Assembly (NCBI GenBank): GCA_023053575.1
Contig: JAKZAP010000018.1
Span: 3,534,001 to 3,598,000 of the forward strand
Direction of reading: 5' to 3'
Length of the DNA: 64,000 nt
Source: Branchinecta lynchi
Taxonomy: Eukaryota > Arthropoda > Branchiopoda > Anostraca > Branchinectidae
Below, piece by piece: positions 1 to 11,522 of the stretch. Within the stretch, counting starts at the first letter, position 1. Each line of letters opens with the position of its first letter. The notes below the pieces were generated by a model. The model worked only from the letters and a program-made list of their open reading frames with translations. It was not told where the DNA came from and made no database searches. Both the position numbers and the translations under genes were made by a program.

Positions 1-1838
1 CGTTCCAACAAATAAACCGGAGCTAGCTTTGGAAAAGATTTAGTTTTGTTTTGTTTGGAAAGGGGATGTCCCTCGTTTTGTTTCATCGATCAGTCGATAT
101 AAATTTGTTATTAAAAGGTTAACTACCGACATCGAGTTGATATTGGAAAATAACACTGAGATGGCAATTGAAAATAACCTACCAGATCCGAAGGCGAGAT
201 AGGTTTTGGAAATATCTATCAAGCTGAAGGCGAGGTTGATATTTGAAATGGCCGTCGGGGTCGTTATTTCGATATGAACCGAGATGGAGGTATGTTAACT
301 ATTATAACTTCTTCGATCAGAATGTTTCTTATCGGTAGAACTTGGTCTGCTTTTGTTGTACTTTTTTCTACTCGGTTAGTGGATTTTATATTTTTGAGTA
401 GCAACCCACGCCTACTGTGGGTGTGGACCTACTAAAATTACCTTTGTCGTGTTTCTGTCAGTACAGTCTTCTACATCTTTGGCGATGTCGATGCCATCTA
501 GCGGTCGCGGAATTAAATCAGTCGAAACCAGTTAAAGCGAGGCTTCACCTTCCGGATTTTTCTTCCGGATTCCAGACAGCCGTTTTCGTCGAAACGGATC
601 TAGAAGGTGAAGCCAGGCCAAAAACGTCTTGAAGTCCGGGGTGTTGGACACCTCAGATTCCGGATGTCTGGATGCTACCGTAGAGGCAATCTATTCGAGA
701 GACAGAACAAATATGCAAATGTAGGAAGGAAAGGGAAAGTGATTGACAGTTGTGACTTGGATGCAAGAGATATTTGAAATGCGAAGGGGACATCTAGGAA
801 ATGTTGAAGAATAGCAAAATTGGATGTCATCATTATCGTGAAAATCTGGAAGGGTTGGCTTGACTATGCGGAAGCCCCGGACGTCTGGGAATCTGGAAGG
901 TGAAGCCTGGCTTTTAACCGCTAAATCGCAACTGGCAAAACCGGTGTTGCCACCGGTAGCAAAATCCTGCGGTTTGTCAGAGATGTTGACTTCTCTGGCA
1001 AAGCGAGCCGGAATTCTGCGACCGGCTCCTTACCAGTACATACAAAAGCAAAAAAGTTGAGGCATACAATTATGAAGTCGATAAAGCGAGAATTCTCGTG
1101 AATATGTTGTAAAAAGTAGCCCAATTCATAGGCGCCAGAATATCGGTGTTTTTCCCTGCCATAAGCTACAGGTTCCGTCAAATATAAGTGGCAACACTTA
1201 ACAGTAACAAAACCATTTGTTGGCTCTTGAGAAAATCAATACAAAATCCGACAAAAAAGACAGTGATCAATGCTGAATAACTAGCCTTTGGAAAGCAAGG
1301 GATAAATAGGGATGTTATTTCAGTTGACTAGTTGTATTTTTAATGGAAATCGGATTGTGACAAGGATGACAAGGTATGACCTAGGGCTAGGATGGTTGTC
1401 TAAGAGGGTAAGATATTCTATATTTTTTTCAGGTTTTTTTTTATAATGTTTCAAGTGTTTCTTTTTTTTCTTTTTCTTAGTAAAAGCAAAGTTTTTCTAT
1501 TTGCAAAACCGATAATTCAGCTGAATTTTATTAGAGCTATATTTCGGCCCTTCTTGGCAAAGGTCCTCTTCAGGCTCATTTTTAATATTTGAGGAAAAGT
1601 GCTCGTAGAACATGTGGAGGCTGATACTGCTACGTATCAGCTTCTCTGGAGGATTTCGATATCGTAACACCTGAAAAAGTAATTGTCAGAATAGAACTTC
1701 CTGTGGGACATAGGAATATATGTGTCGCATACCTGTTCGAGAAAAGTTATATAGTAATAAATAGTATATACTAGCATATGCTACGTGAGACACTTTTACT
1801 TTTCATCGTGGAGAACATCACTCGCCTTTCTATTTCAG
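1..1838. other. No gene recognised; dispersed repeat fragments
   Basis: I see no exon with family similarity here. The upstream exons of the DEG/ENaC gene (cytosolic N-terminus, TM1) would be expected here or before the window, but none can be read. A motif built around a GAAGGTGAAGCC core occurs near 604 and again near 896. A palindromic repeat with a CTGAAGA...GAAA core on the minus strand lies at about 1528-1578 and recurs elsewhere in the window. Confidence 0.5.
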
Positions 1839-1929
1839 TGTTTTATGGGGAGAAACAGATCATGCGAGGATTCTGGAAAATGGAAGCGGGTCTACACCAT
1901 ATATGGGATGTGTTACACATTTAAAGCAG
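1839..1929 (+). CDS. DEG/ENaC channel gene, extracellular exon (first exon found)
   Basis: This exon follows a clear acceptor (tatttcag) and ends at a GTATG donor. It encodes about 30 residues in which C..G precedes YTIYGMCYTF. That is the family's Y-T-x-x-G-x-C-Y-T-F-N signature at the start of the extracellular finger/beta-ball region (Asn replaced by Lys here). DEG/ENaC proteins form trimeric, amiloride-type cation channels in the plasma membrane, gated by acid, peptides, force or constitutively depending on subfamily. The exon is 91 bp, so it leaves phase 1, whereas the next exon found starts in phase 0; a small intervening exon is therefore probably missed. An inverted-repeat element sits in the intron immediately downstream (1963-2257). 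Confidence 0.75.
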
Positions 1930-1962
1930 GTATGTTCGACTCTGCCACTACAGCAAGTCCTA

Positions 1963-2257
1963 GTGCGTGTTCCACCCTACTTACTGTAGTTACTACGCAT
2001 GACGTCACGAATTCTGGCTTTTTGCCGTCAAGGCTGGAACGGTTTTTCTATTTTCTAGCAGGATCTCACGCCAGGGGCGAATCCGACCAATCACGTTACA
2101 GAGATGCGTAGTAATTACGCTTACTACGCTCCCGAGCATGGTAAGCAAATAGTAACTATTAGTTACTATTCCGACAAGGTTGGAACGGTCAGCGTAGTAA
2201 CTTTTCGTGAGGATGGAACGGAAATAGTAACTATTGTTAGAAGGGTGGAACACGCTC
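1963..2257. mobile_element. MITE with GCGTGTTCCACCCT-type terminal inverted repeat
   Basis: The left end reads GCGTGTTCCACCCTA and the right end AAGGGTGGAACACGC, an inverted pair about 295 bp apart. The interior is filled with short GTTACTA/TAGTAAC repeats in both orientations. A second member of the family lies at 15466-15758, and part of it has been duplicated at about 15978-16223. No protein is encoded. It inserted into the intron just after the 1839-1929 exon. Confidence 0.75.
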
Positions 2258-2479
2258 GTACTGTCCTTTAGTGAAGACGTGTTGTGTTGTTGGGGGCGTC
2301 CGAACCGAAAATAGACTCCAGAGGGCAAACCCTCGCAGAACAAACTTTAAAAGAGATTGAATCCCATGTAGAATCTTTCCATAGAAGATGTTCTATTGAT
2401 TGCACGAAAACACAACCTTACTCTAGGCAGGACAATGAATGACTATCTCTCTCTACAAAATCACATGAATCACGCCATA

Positions 2480-2665
2480 GTCTTATAGTGAGGACACACC
2501 ATTGGGATAGGAAGGTCCCCGACTGGAATTTCTGCCCGGATTTTTGCCACCATCATCACTTCCATATGGAAAAGTTGAAATTTTTTCAACTTGATGATGA
2601 AAGTGCAGGAAATCCGGTCGGGAGATCCTCATCGTGTGTTCGCACTTTTAACGCTAAGAAGTGCG
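2480..2665. mobile_element. Hairpin MITE (TATGGAAAAGTTGAA family), copy 1
   Basis: The sequence folds on itself: CACACCATTGGGATAGG at the left opposes GATCCTCATCGTGTG at the right, and AAGTTGAAATTT meets AAATTTTTTCAACTT near the centre. A second copy with the same order of motifs lies at about 16915-17060. Degenerate single arms occur near 59380-59440 and 59790-59880. Confidence 0.6.
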
Positions 2666-2845
2666 TTGCGTGCAATACTCTTTGATGACTAAAATCTTTG
2701 TACAGATGGAAAATCGTCGTGTGCGTTGCGATGAGCAACAAACGTCACCACAATAAACGTTGTTGATTGGTTTACGTAGGATTTGAGTCGGGTTTGACGA
2801 TTCGTTTGGGTAATGATTCTCGCTCTTTCCTAGGATCATTGGCGA

Positions 2846-3180
2846 CCAGAGGCGTCACTAGCCAAAATGTTTGGGGGGGGGGGGGACGAGGCATTTACCG
2901 ACTGGCTGGTAATTTGTACCGACTGTTTTTGTAGAAAAAACGACTTTTTCAACAACAAAAAACGACAGTGTTAAAAAAAATCGACTGATTTTTCAGAAAA
3001 CCGACTATTTTGACGAAAAATCGACCAATGTCCAGAAAAACCGACTGTTTTCATAAAAAAAAATCAACTGTTTTGACGAAAATTCGTGGCACTTCGCGCC
3101 GACTCAGTTATTTTTTACCGACTGGCCGACAGCATTGGGGGGGCGTCCCCCCTCCCCCTCTCAGTCATGACGCCCCTGTT
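2846..3180. mobile_element. Short DNA element with GGCGTCA-type ends and G/C runs
   Basis: The left end reads GAGGCGTCACTAG and the right end TCATGACGCCCCTG, an imperfect inverted pair. Just inside each end lies a run of G followed or matched by C. The interior is a degenerate array of CGACTGTTTT/AAACCGAC words. Similar starts occur at about 50177 (GGGGCGTCACTATG then a G run). Confidence 0.5.
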
Positions 3181-4210
3181 GGCGACTAGGGTCAACCTGC
3201 TACTCTGGTAGGCTACTGGTTTACGCGAACACGACAAGAATGTAACCTCGGGAATTGTGAAAGCCTGTTGCTTTTAGGTGTATTAAATAAATAAATAAGA
3301 ACACGTATAGAGAGTGGCAGGAGAAAAGTAACACTTTTTTTTTTATATAATGCCTTTTGCGCACTGTATGTTAACTTCCTTGCTGGATTACATACTATAC
3401 TCAGAAGAAAGGACCTTCGACGCATACGCTCGACATACTTCAGATATCTGAGATTTCTTCTCTACCTACCCCGGTGCACACTGAACCGCTACCTGATCCG
3501 CCGTTTGTTAATTTCCGACCCATTGTTGACGCTTGAAGCCCTCTCCTCTAATTTGTGTTCTCCGATTGGAAAATTACCTGTCAACGATCCCATCAACGTG
3601 ATTCTAAATTAGTGAACCTTTATGGAAGATATTTGTTGAGTTTTGTGCGATTATTTTATATTTCTTTATCTTTTTTTTACTGCACTTACGCCCTTGGGCA
3701 GTGCGTCATAAATTCATTCATTTATTCATTCATTCACTGAAAAGGCCACAGTGGCGTCTTCTAGGTCTATAGGTCTTTAGTGTGCTCAAAATTTTAATCA
3801 TTACAGGAGTGTTGCATGAAGCTGCCCTTACTATGGCACCGCCCACCCCCCAATTGGCCATGGTACATGATCCTGCCACCTTGGATCATGAAGCTGCCAC
3901 CCCCAGAAAAATCATGCAAATTCCAAGAAAACAGCAAATTTTGTTATTTGCAAAAGGTCAAGGAACCTCTCTGACCAAACAGCTGGCCTCTAACTTCACC
4001 ATGTAGCAAAATACTATTTTTAGCAAAGTGGGCTACTTCATGATCACTTGGGTGCCTATATTCTTTCTTGTTCTCCAGCTTAGCCTTGAACAATTACAAG
4101 TAAACTATGGTACCAGCAGAAGGTGAAGGTTCTAAGCTTCCTTTCAGGATACTCCACTGAATTTTATCTCAACCTTTACTCTTTTTCCCTAAGTCATTTC
4201 CCAAAAATAG

Positions 4211-4495
4211 GAGTTTAGGGTGGCGGCTTCACGCAGCACTCCTGTACCCACTTTTTTAGATAACCCGGTGAAGGAGACAGGACCTTTCAATAATCTCTAC
4301 GGCAACTTTGTTGTCAGCCCGGGAAGCACTTACAAAGACGTCATTCCGGGAATACCAAATATAACGGTAGCCAAACAGTCACCTGGATGGGTATACCTTC
4401 TTCATGACGAAGCCTTTGACCCAGCGCTAAAGATACGGTTCGGACAGCGAATTAACCCGGGTTGGAATCAGGATACACAAGTTTCAATGGTTGTG
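4211..4495 (+). CDS. DEG/ENaC channel gene, beta-ball/palm exon
   Basis: This 95-codon exon runs from a TAG acceptor (position 4210; an upstream in-frame stop fixes the limit) to a GTAAG donor. It encodes the stretch that in DEG/ENaC channels follows CYTFN. Near residue 60 lies GWVYLLHDEAFDP, matching the family's G-x-x-v-x-x-H-d-x-x-x-P motif, then INPGWNQDTQVSM, matching the conserved 'PG-x-x-t-x-i' strand. Both ends are in phase 0 and join directly to the exon at 14374. The following intron is about 9.9 kb long and contains a nested LINE and satellite element. I call this the extracellular domain of the same channel gene. Confidence 0.8.
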
Positions 4496-6780
4496 GTAAG
4501 ATGACTTTACCTTAAGCATTTTTACCTCCAAAGCCATTGGTCGCGCGTGGTTAGTAGATTTATCCTAGGTAAAGCTTATAACGCGTTTTTCATTCCTCAT
4601 TTAGTCATTTTTCATCACCTCTGATCTGTATTTAACGAATCATATATTAGTAAGTAAGTAAGTAACAAATTTATTTTAAAAAAAACACTATCATGGCAAT
4701 GCCAAATTTGGGTATTACGTCAAATATAATGCACATTTTATAATCTATACAATTAATCATCAATTCGTCATCACAGACCTATTATAGTATATAGATAAAA
4801 ACCAAAAACAGAACACGGACGTTCGAATAATATCACAGACAGCTACCACCATCATTATAAATTTTGGTGAAACTCGGAACGAAGCTTTTTTGGTACCGCG
4901 TATATCCAAGAATTCTGCAAATGTTGACAGAAATTAGAGAAAAAATCAAATTCTTTGCTTTTGTCGGGCAAAGCCCGAAAGTCGAAGTCTCGTACGCACT
5001 TAGATAAATAATTTTACAAATTGTAATATACAAATTTCCATGATATTCTTTAATAATAATTTGCATACACACATATATAAGTATTAACGGCAAAATAAGA
5101 ACAACGTAAGATACATCAAGTAGTAAGAAAAAGGGATAAAAGCCAAACCTAATACTTTTTCATCCGGGTGAAAAAAAAAGAGAGAAAGAAAAAAGTGAAG
5201 AAAGAAAGAGCTAGAAGACAACAATGGAGATCGATAACAGAGGATGGTAAATATAACAAATACGGGTGCATCATCTACTGGTGAACTCAAGTTCCGGTTT
5301 CCCTGCCGCATACGATGCTCGGGATATTTTAAGCGAGTCAAACTTTCAAACATTTTTGCAGCCCTGGTGCAGCCATAGATGTGGCATGCACTGCACATCG
5401 AGGAAACAGGGTAGGTTGCAATTTGTTTGCTCTGTTCAGAATATAGAGTTATCGGAGCCAGCGCTGGTGCACGACTGATAAAGTTTCAGTAGGGACATTT
5501 TCTATCGCTAGTGGTGCTCATGGTCGTCCCGAGCCTTTCTTCATTGGGGGGGGGGGGGGGGGGAGCGAACCTGGTAAAATTGACCGAATTGGTACCTGAT
5601 TTGTACTGAAGTTATTTAAAAAAAAACAAAAAAAACACAGCGAGTTCCCGTCAAGAAGCCACAATATGAAAAGTTGCATAGTATGTACAAAATCAAGTTT
5701 AAAGAAAAAATTTGGTGCATTTTCACGCTCTTCCACATTTTGTTTTGATCAGGGAAACGCCGTCACTAACCCTTTACCTTAGGGTGACGTCAAGTTTTAC
5801 CAACAGGAATGTGCCGACAAAAAACGCTGTTGCTGCAAACCGACAACATCGCTAACGGCTGTACCCCGGACAAATTAGAGCGCAGCAGGCGAAATTCTTT
5901 TAATCCGCTTTTGTTTCTGGCAACATTTAACTTAATGTGATTCAAGCCCCCCAAAATTCTAAGCCTCAAACGCCAACTAAATGACTCACACTTCTTCTAA
6001 ATAGTGAAGACTGCGAAATTCGCCGCAGGTGAATCTTGTGGAAACACTAATGATCAATGTGCTTTTTTGCGATCCTAAGACCTTGCCCAGACTACCTATT
6101 AAGCCACAGAGCTGTCTGGCGAAAAAAAGGGGCCGTTCCGGGTGAAGTAGATACAAAGTACATTTATTCTGAATTTACAGCAGCAAAAGTAGGCTAGTTT
6201 TCACGTAAAGCGACGTGCTTATTCCTGAAGTACTGCAATCATTAGAAGCAAAAGTTAAGTAATGAATGGCAACTAGCTGAAGCTACCGTTAAATCGTAAA
6301 GACCAAGAGCTATATAAATGCCACGTAAACATCCGAACTCAGTAATTGGGGTGAACCAAATAATAATTCGTACTACCGAAAAGCGGTATAACAGCCGAAT
6401 GGAATGGAATAAAACTCTTGTTAGAACCACTTAAAGAACCGAATGTGGCAAGTCTGGTAATGGATACGGGCGAAAAAAAAATCCGGTGATTTACCAAATT
6501 CGGTAACGAATCAGAACTAGTGAATCTGATTAATCACCGAATCATGAAATGAACTGACCGAATGCGATAGAAGAGACATGGACTTAAGAAAAGTCCGAGA
6601 AAAGACCGGTGAATGACCGAATTCGGTAACGAATGAAACCAAATAAACACCTTAAATCACCTAATTTACGAAGGGATGGACCGAATGCGGTGAAATCGTT
6701 CGACATAGACCTACCAAATTCGATAAAGAATTTGAACAAATAAACACGTTACATAACCCAATTTTGAAATTTGGGCGCAT
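4496..6780. other. Start of a long DEG/ENaC intron; low-complexity and degenerate repeats
   Basis: Only repeats are visible: a poly-G tract at about 5545-5563, a degenerate roughly 130-bp tandem array rich in ACCGAATTCGGT-like words at about 6430-6740, and repeat A (5390-5510), which recurs at 7078-7195. Short open frames overlap these repeats and have no family features. Confidence 0.5.
5390..5510 (+). repeat. Dispersed direct repeat A, copy 1
   Basis: The stretch from ACATCGAGGAAACA through GCACGACTGAT is repeated with few changes at 7078-7195, in the same orientation and about 1.69 kb away. The open frame across this copy contains several Cys, but it is repeat sequence and not a channel exon. 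Confidence 0.7.
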
Positions 6781-7077
6781 CAGATTTTGCTTAGCCCTCG
6801 GCGAAGATGTGGCCGAGTGCCCAAACCGAATGCACCACCCCCCGGTGGTGCTACTGTTTGAGTGTGTGTCACATTTTTCAAGTCTTGAAGCTACGTACCC
6901 CGTGTTATTTTGCTCTGCAGTAGAGTAAAATAACCCCAAGGAGTAGTGCCAAGACCTATGCTTTTCATGCTTAGCAAATGGGCAATACTCGTAGCGCCGC
7001 CCATTACGCTTGCGGCATTAAAGCGAAACAAACATAGCGGCCCTAGAAATTTCTAGTAAAGCTAAGATGCGGTCTGT

Positions 7078-7195
7078 ACACATCGAGGAAACACGGGAGG
7101 CTGTGTCTTATGTTTGCTGTGTTCAGAATATGAAATTATTGAAGCCAGCGCGGGTGCACGACTGATTCAGTTTCAGTCGTTCTCTATCGCTACTG
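7078..7195 (+). repeat. Dispersed direct repeat A, copy 2
   Basis: Second copy of the 5390-5510 repeat (ATCGAGGAAACA ... GTGCACGACTGAT), followed by a TCTATCGCTA word also shared with copy 1. It lies directly upstream of the satellite-bearing element that starts at 7236. Confidence 0.7.
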
Positions 7196-8079
7196 GTGCT
7201 AGTGTCGCTGCTATTCAAGTGTTTGTCACGTTTTTGGGATCCCAAAACGTAAGTGGAGGGATACCTATGACATCGCAAAAGTTGTCCGTCTGTCCGTCCG
7301 TCCGTCTGTGCGCACTGTAACTCCCGAAGAGAATGAGATATTTTGATGAAACTTGGTGTGAGGATTCTTTGGGCTAAGAGTAAGGTCAAGTTCGTAGATG
7401 AGCTATTTAGCCCTACATTTAGGGGTGGGGGAGGGGTTTTAAATTAATCGACAAATTAAATATTTTTAAACAGATAATCTGATAGTCGATTATGAGGTAA
7501 GAAGACATGTTGAACACGATGGTGAAAACCATTTTGTCATCGGAAAAGTAGTTCGCCTGGAAACCGGCCAAAACCGGAAAGTTTGTTAAAAGTAAAACTT
7601 TTATTTGAAGTTGATTAGATGTTCGATTTAGGCGTAAGAAGACATGCTAAACACGATGGTGAAAACCGTTTTATCGCCGGACAAGTAGTTAGCCCAGAAT
7701 CCGGCCAAAACAGGAAAGTCTGTTAAAAGTAAAAGTCTTATTTGAAGGTTCAAGGTTCAAGGTTCAAGGTTTAATTTACACTTCTGTATAAAATCAAAAT
7801 AAATAGGGTCAAGCCGGGGACACAAGGTCGATTGACAAAAACCCGGTACAATATATAACAAACATATTTTACCTATAACTAATTACATAAATTCCATGAC
7901 TCATCACCAGACGGAAACCCGCCCCACAAACCCACCGACACTCGACAAGATCAGCCCGAAATCCCACAAAAAAAAAATACCCAATGCGTAAGCGAGGATT
8001 ACCGATGGCCGACAACTAATATGGACCCCAACCAAAACATATCAACAACAAACAAATAAAAGTTTTCTTTAATTTTTTT

Positions 8080-8559
8080 TTATCGATGATTCTTGAATTT
8101 ATTTATAAGTATAGAATGAAGTTGCTTTTTTATATTTGGAAGAGATTTACTGATATCAATATATTGTAAATAAAGATGCCATGAACCTGTGATTGAAAAA
8201 TATGGTGAGAACCGCGATCTCTCAGTGGTTAATTTAAGGTGCTGCATTTTCCATTTATGACGGGTTTCATAAGAATGGTCAGGTTGCTCAGGGAAAAAAT
8301 TACTCGAACGAAAGTATGAAGGTTGTTCCGACCGGTCATATTTTACCTTAAATAAAAAAGAATGGAGAGTGAATAATTCTGAAACAGGCAAAATATTGGT
8401 TAACAAATATAGAGTTTCAGTTTTAGTTTTGTTAGGATAAGAAGAAGGGGATGGTAAACATTTTTGTAAAATTTGAAGAGCCCGGTTTTGAAGAGTCTGT
8501 ATCGGTTTCACATGATATTTGAATGTTGCCAAATAAATCAAGGGACAATACGTAAGATG
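8080..8559 (-). pseudogene. LINE ORF2, C-terminal region
   Basis: The frame resumes at HLTYCPLIYLATF, the usual sequence just after the RT thumb in CR1/Jockey/L2 elements. It continues through TLQNRALQIL to an ISKSLPNIKKQ tail typical of the ORF2 C-terminus. It is separated from the RT part by the insertion at 8560-8702. In the uninterrupted element it would continue directly from ...LIYFALI. Confidence 0.85.
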
Positions 8560-8702
8560 GGTTCCCCAGGACAACCTGGACGCCCAGGTTCTCGGGTGAC
8601 TGGTTTATCTGAAGATATATTGTTTAGTTCCTATGTTTTTTTTGTTACAAGTTGTTTAATATTATTTTGTGTAAATAAAGAATAACCTAACCTAACCTAA
8701 CC
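8560..8702 (+). mobile_element. 143-bp nested insertion ending in (CCTAA)n
   Basis: This segment interrupts LINE ORF2 between ...RLIYFALI and HLTYCPL. It starts GGGTTCCCCAGGACAACC. It has an AATAAAG word near its end and finishes in four tandem AACCT units at 8683-8702. This layout (short body, polyadenylation-like word, short-repeat 3' end) suits the + strand 3' end of a small retroposon. A short open frame begins with four Gly-x-y triplets, but I give it no function. Confidence 0.7.
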
Positions 8703-10481
8703 TATCAAAGCAAAATAAATCAGGCGTAGAATTTCATACGGGAAAAAATGCTGAAACCTCGACATTATACCAACTCCTTGTGCAACTTCAACCCGTGATC
8801 TATTACAATGTTCTTTATACGATAGATTTTCGTCAATAATTATACCAAGATACCGGAGTGAAGTTACCCTTTGAATTTGAATGTTTGTAGCCTGATCATT
8901 TATTGTCGAAACTTCTTTTGCTTTGTGTCCAATTCTACTATAAATGATAAATTTCGTTTTGGCGGCATTTAATGACAAACGATTAGCTTTTAGCCATACA
9001 ATCAATTGGGAAAACACGATTTGCAGCTTCTCTTTGACATCCTCTTCCGACTGTCCTGCAAGTGTTGATCCGGTATCATTGGCGAAAAGGACATTCATAC
9101 TGTTGTTTTCTGTCGCTGATGGAAGGTCATTTATGTATATTAGGAAGAGCAGTGGTCCCAGAATTGAACCCTGAGGGACACCAATATTTGACAATAAGCA
9201 TGGATCCAAAACTGTCTTATTAATAGTTGTTACTTGGGATCGACCTGTTAGGTAAGATGCGATAAAATCGTGCGCTGGTCCTCGTATCCCACCATGGCTT
9301 AATTTATATAACAATATTTCGTGACAAATCGTGTCGAATGCCTTCTCAAGGTCCAAAAAGATACTCGCCGGAATCAATTTTTTATCACGACATTCGTGAA
9401 TAAATTGGATCATAGTCAGGATGGCATCTTGCGTACTATGTCCCTTTCTAAACCCAAACTGATTTTTTGAAAAATAATCCTTCGACGTAAGGAAATTGTA
9501 CACTCGATTATAAAAACATCGCTCCATTAATTTAGAAAAACCCGAAAGGATAGATATTGGTCTATAATTCGTGCAGTTACTCCGGTCATCACTTTTATAC
9601 AGTGGTAACACCTTTGCTTTCTTAAATGAATCCGGAAAAGTTCCCGATCTAAATGACAGATTTATTAAATGACACATTACTTTATTAATACTCGGTAAAA
9701 TGGCTTTCACAATATTCGTCGAAGATTCATCAATCCCCGGGGAATTTCCACTCTTTAAAAGCTTACCAATATTAGCAAGCTCTTCCTCTGTAACCGGTGT
9801 TAAAAACATAGACTTTTCAGAAGGGTTTCCGAGGTATGTACGATAATCACATTGACCATGTGGCATATTATGTTGGAGCTTGCAGGCTACCGACTGTCCA
9901 ATTGACGCGAAATGTGAGTTCATGTAGTTAGCTATTTCTAGCTCCCTTTCAATTGTATTACCATGAGCGTCCTTTATTTCGGATGGTGTAGAAGATGTTC
10001 GCGATCGATTCATGCATGAATTTATTAGCTCCCAAGTTTTCTTTGGTGATTTACTTACTTCACTAAACGAATCAAAATAATATTTCATTTTAGCATTACG
10101 TATTATTTTTGAAAGTAGGTTTTTGTAATTTTTGAAAGTTGTTTTATTTCCTTCATTTGGGAATGATAAAAAAGTTTTATAGAGAGCGTTTTTTTGTTTT
10201 ATTGACGTCAAAAGGGAGGGGGATATCCAGGGTTGAATGGGTTGATTATATTTCCCTTTATGTTTTTTTACTCTGGGGCATGACTCATCAAAAGCAGCAT
10301 TAAATGCTTCTAAGAAATAAGCCGTTGCAGAATTTACTTCTTCTGCATCAAAGACACGAGACCAATCAGTAATATTCAATTTATCTTTTAAACATTCTAG
10401 ATTTTTTTTATTAATATTCCGGTTTGTTGTTTCTGGTGCTTTTCTTGTCTGAAGCTGGTACTTCACGTCAGAAATTAACAA
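8703..10481 (-). pseudogene. LINE ORF2 reverse transcriptase
   Basis: The frame shows the RT blocks in order: an SGNSPGIDESS-type block, KVLPLYKSDDRSNCTNYRPIS, KNQFGFRKGHSTQDAI, FLDLEKAFDTICHEIL, GVPQGSILGPLLFLIYINDLP and the catalytic box. The catalytic box reads LFANDTG instead of the usual F-A-D-D, so the second catalytic aspartate pair is damaged (codon AAT at about 9080). Length and motif order suit CR1/L2-type elements. The N-terminal end overlaps the endonuclease frame in another reading frame, which marks a frameshift at about 10475. Confidence 0.9.
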
Positions 10482-11232
10482 AAATGAAAAATCCGTTAGA
10501 ACAACTTGTGAAGACGTTGCTGCATGGTGTCGTTAAAAATATGTTGTCGATAAGAGTGGCACTGGTCGACGCAACACGCGTTGGGATTGTACATGAGGGA
10601 ATCAGTAATGTCGATGTCATTAGGGTAATGAATTCTGTTGTTTGAGTGTTTTCTTGAAATTCCAGTAAGTTTATATTAAAATCCCCCATGAGCACAACAT
10701 CATCATCGTCCAAAGACGCTAATAAAGATTCCAGGGATTGCAAAAAAAGCGGGACTGGGGCTGACGGAGGCTTATATACAACACAAATTTGTAGTTTTTT
10801 TGTTCCAGTCCGACATTCAACAGCCAAAATTTCACACACTTTTTCAACAAGCCCACCTTTTCCATGGACTTGTCGATTTTTATCAATGAAGTTATATCCC
10901 GGAATTTTAACATTATGTGTTGCCGCATCATTAATAAATGTTTCACAAATTCCCAAAATATCAATTTGATTTCTTGGCAATAATCTTGTTAGTTCATCAA
11001 TAGAACTGGCGAGTCCCTGTATGTTCATAAATCCAATTCTCTTTGAATTATTTTCAAGTCTATTTATTTCATCAGGAGAAACATACAATGATTGTTTTAT
11101 TTCTGAAAAAGTGTTATTTTCTCTCTGGCCAAAAATATTAAAAGTTTCAGAAAATAATGAAAGGTTAAGAGGTTTCCCCTTTAAAGCTGCCTGCCTATCG
11201 GGACCCCCCGCAACCGCAAACTTAAATGTCAA
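10468..11232 (-). pseudogene. LINE ORF2 apurinic-type endonuclease domain
   Basis: The frame carries endonuclease/exonuclease/phosphatase motifs: GFMNIQGLASSIDEL at the start, DILGICETFIND, VVYKPPSAP and VVLMGDFNIN. It diverges into CSNGFFIFVNF where the catalytic S-D-H should lie, and a frameshift there leads into the RT. A gap after HGKGG also suggests a deletion in the middle of the domain. In an intact element this domain nicks target DNA for target-primed reverse transcription. Confidence 0.85.
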
Positions 11233-11522
11233 ATAAAAAGAGTCGGAAAGATCCTACCTCGTGCCAGCAAATCCGCGCGACAAGGAGCCCGTCCCACTGA
11301 TGAGTCATGAAAACTTGCCATCCTTTGAGTAAACTTATGTTGAGTTGGTATAACTGTAACAGAAATAACTGGGCAGAAATAATGAAGACAAACTTGAACC
11401 GAACTAGCCTAAGTAACACACGAAAGTAGATAATCGACATCACACAAACACAAAAATGCAAAAATTACCAATCAAGAGCGGGATAGACCTAATGTTTTCA
11501 CACTAGTCGCCTTTGCTGTTTC

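Larger units (their letters stand above)
2258..4210. other. Intron of the DEG/ENaC gene filled with repeats
   Basis: No coding exon is recognised. Contents in order: a hairpin MITE (about 2480-2660), a G/C-run element (about 2850-3180), and a probable non-LTR 3' end terminating near 3740 in an (ATTC)n tail after a poly-T/A-rich stretch. A missing small exon of the channel gene may lie here, because the exons on either side do not match in phase. Confidence 0.45.

Noticed and set aside
5266..5478. Cys-rich frame that could look like a DEG/ENaC exon (PWCSHRCGMHC)
   Set aside because: Half of it is dispersed repeat A, also found at 7078, and the exons at 4495 and 14374 already join in phase without it.
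8473..8685. Collagen-like Gly-x-y start in a + strand frame (GSPGQPGRPGSR)
   Set aside because: Only four triplets, inside a 143-bp insertion in a LINE; no further collagen sequence.
8683..8702. Interstitial telomere
   Set aside because: Only four CCTAA units at the end of a small insertion; better explained as a retroposon tail.
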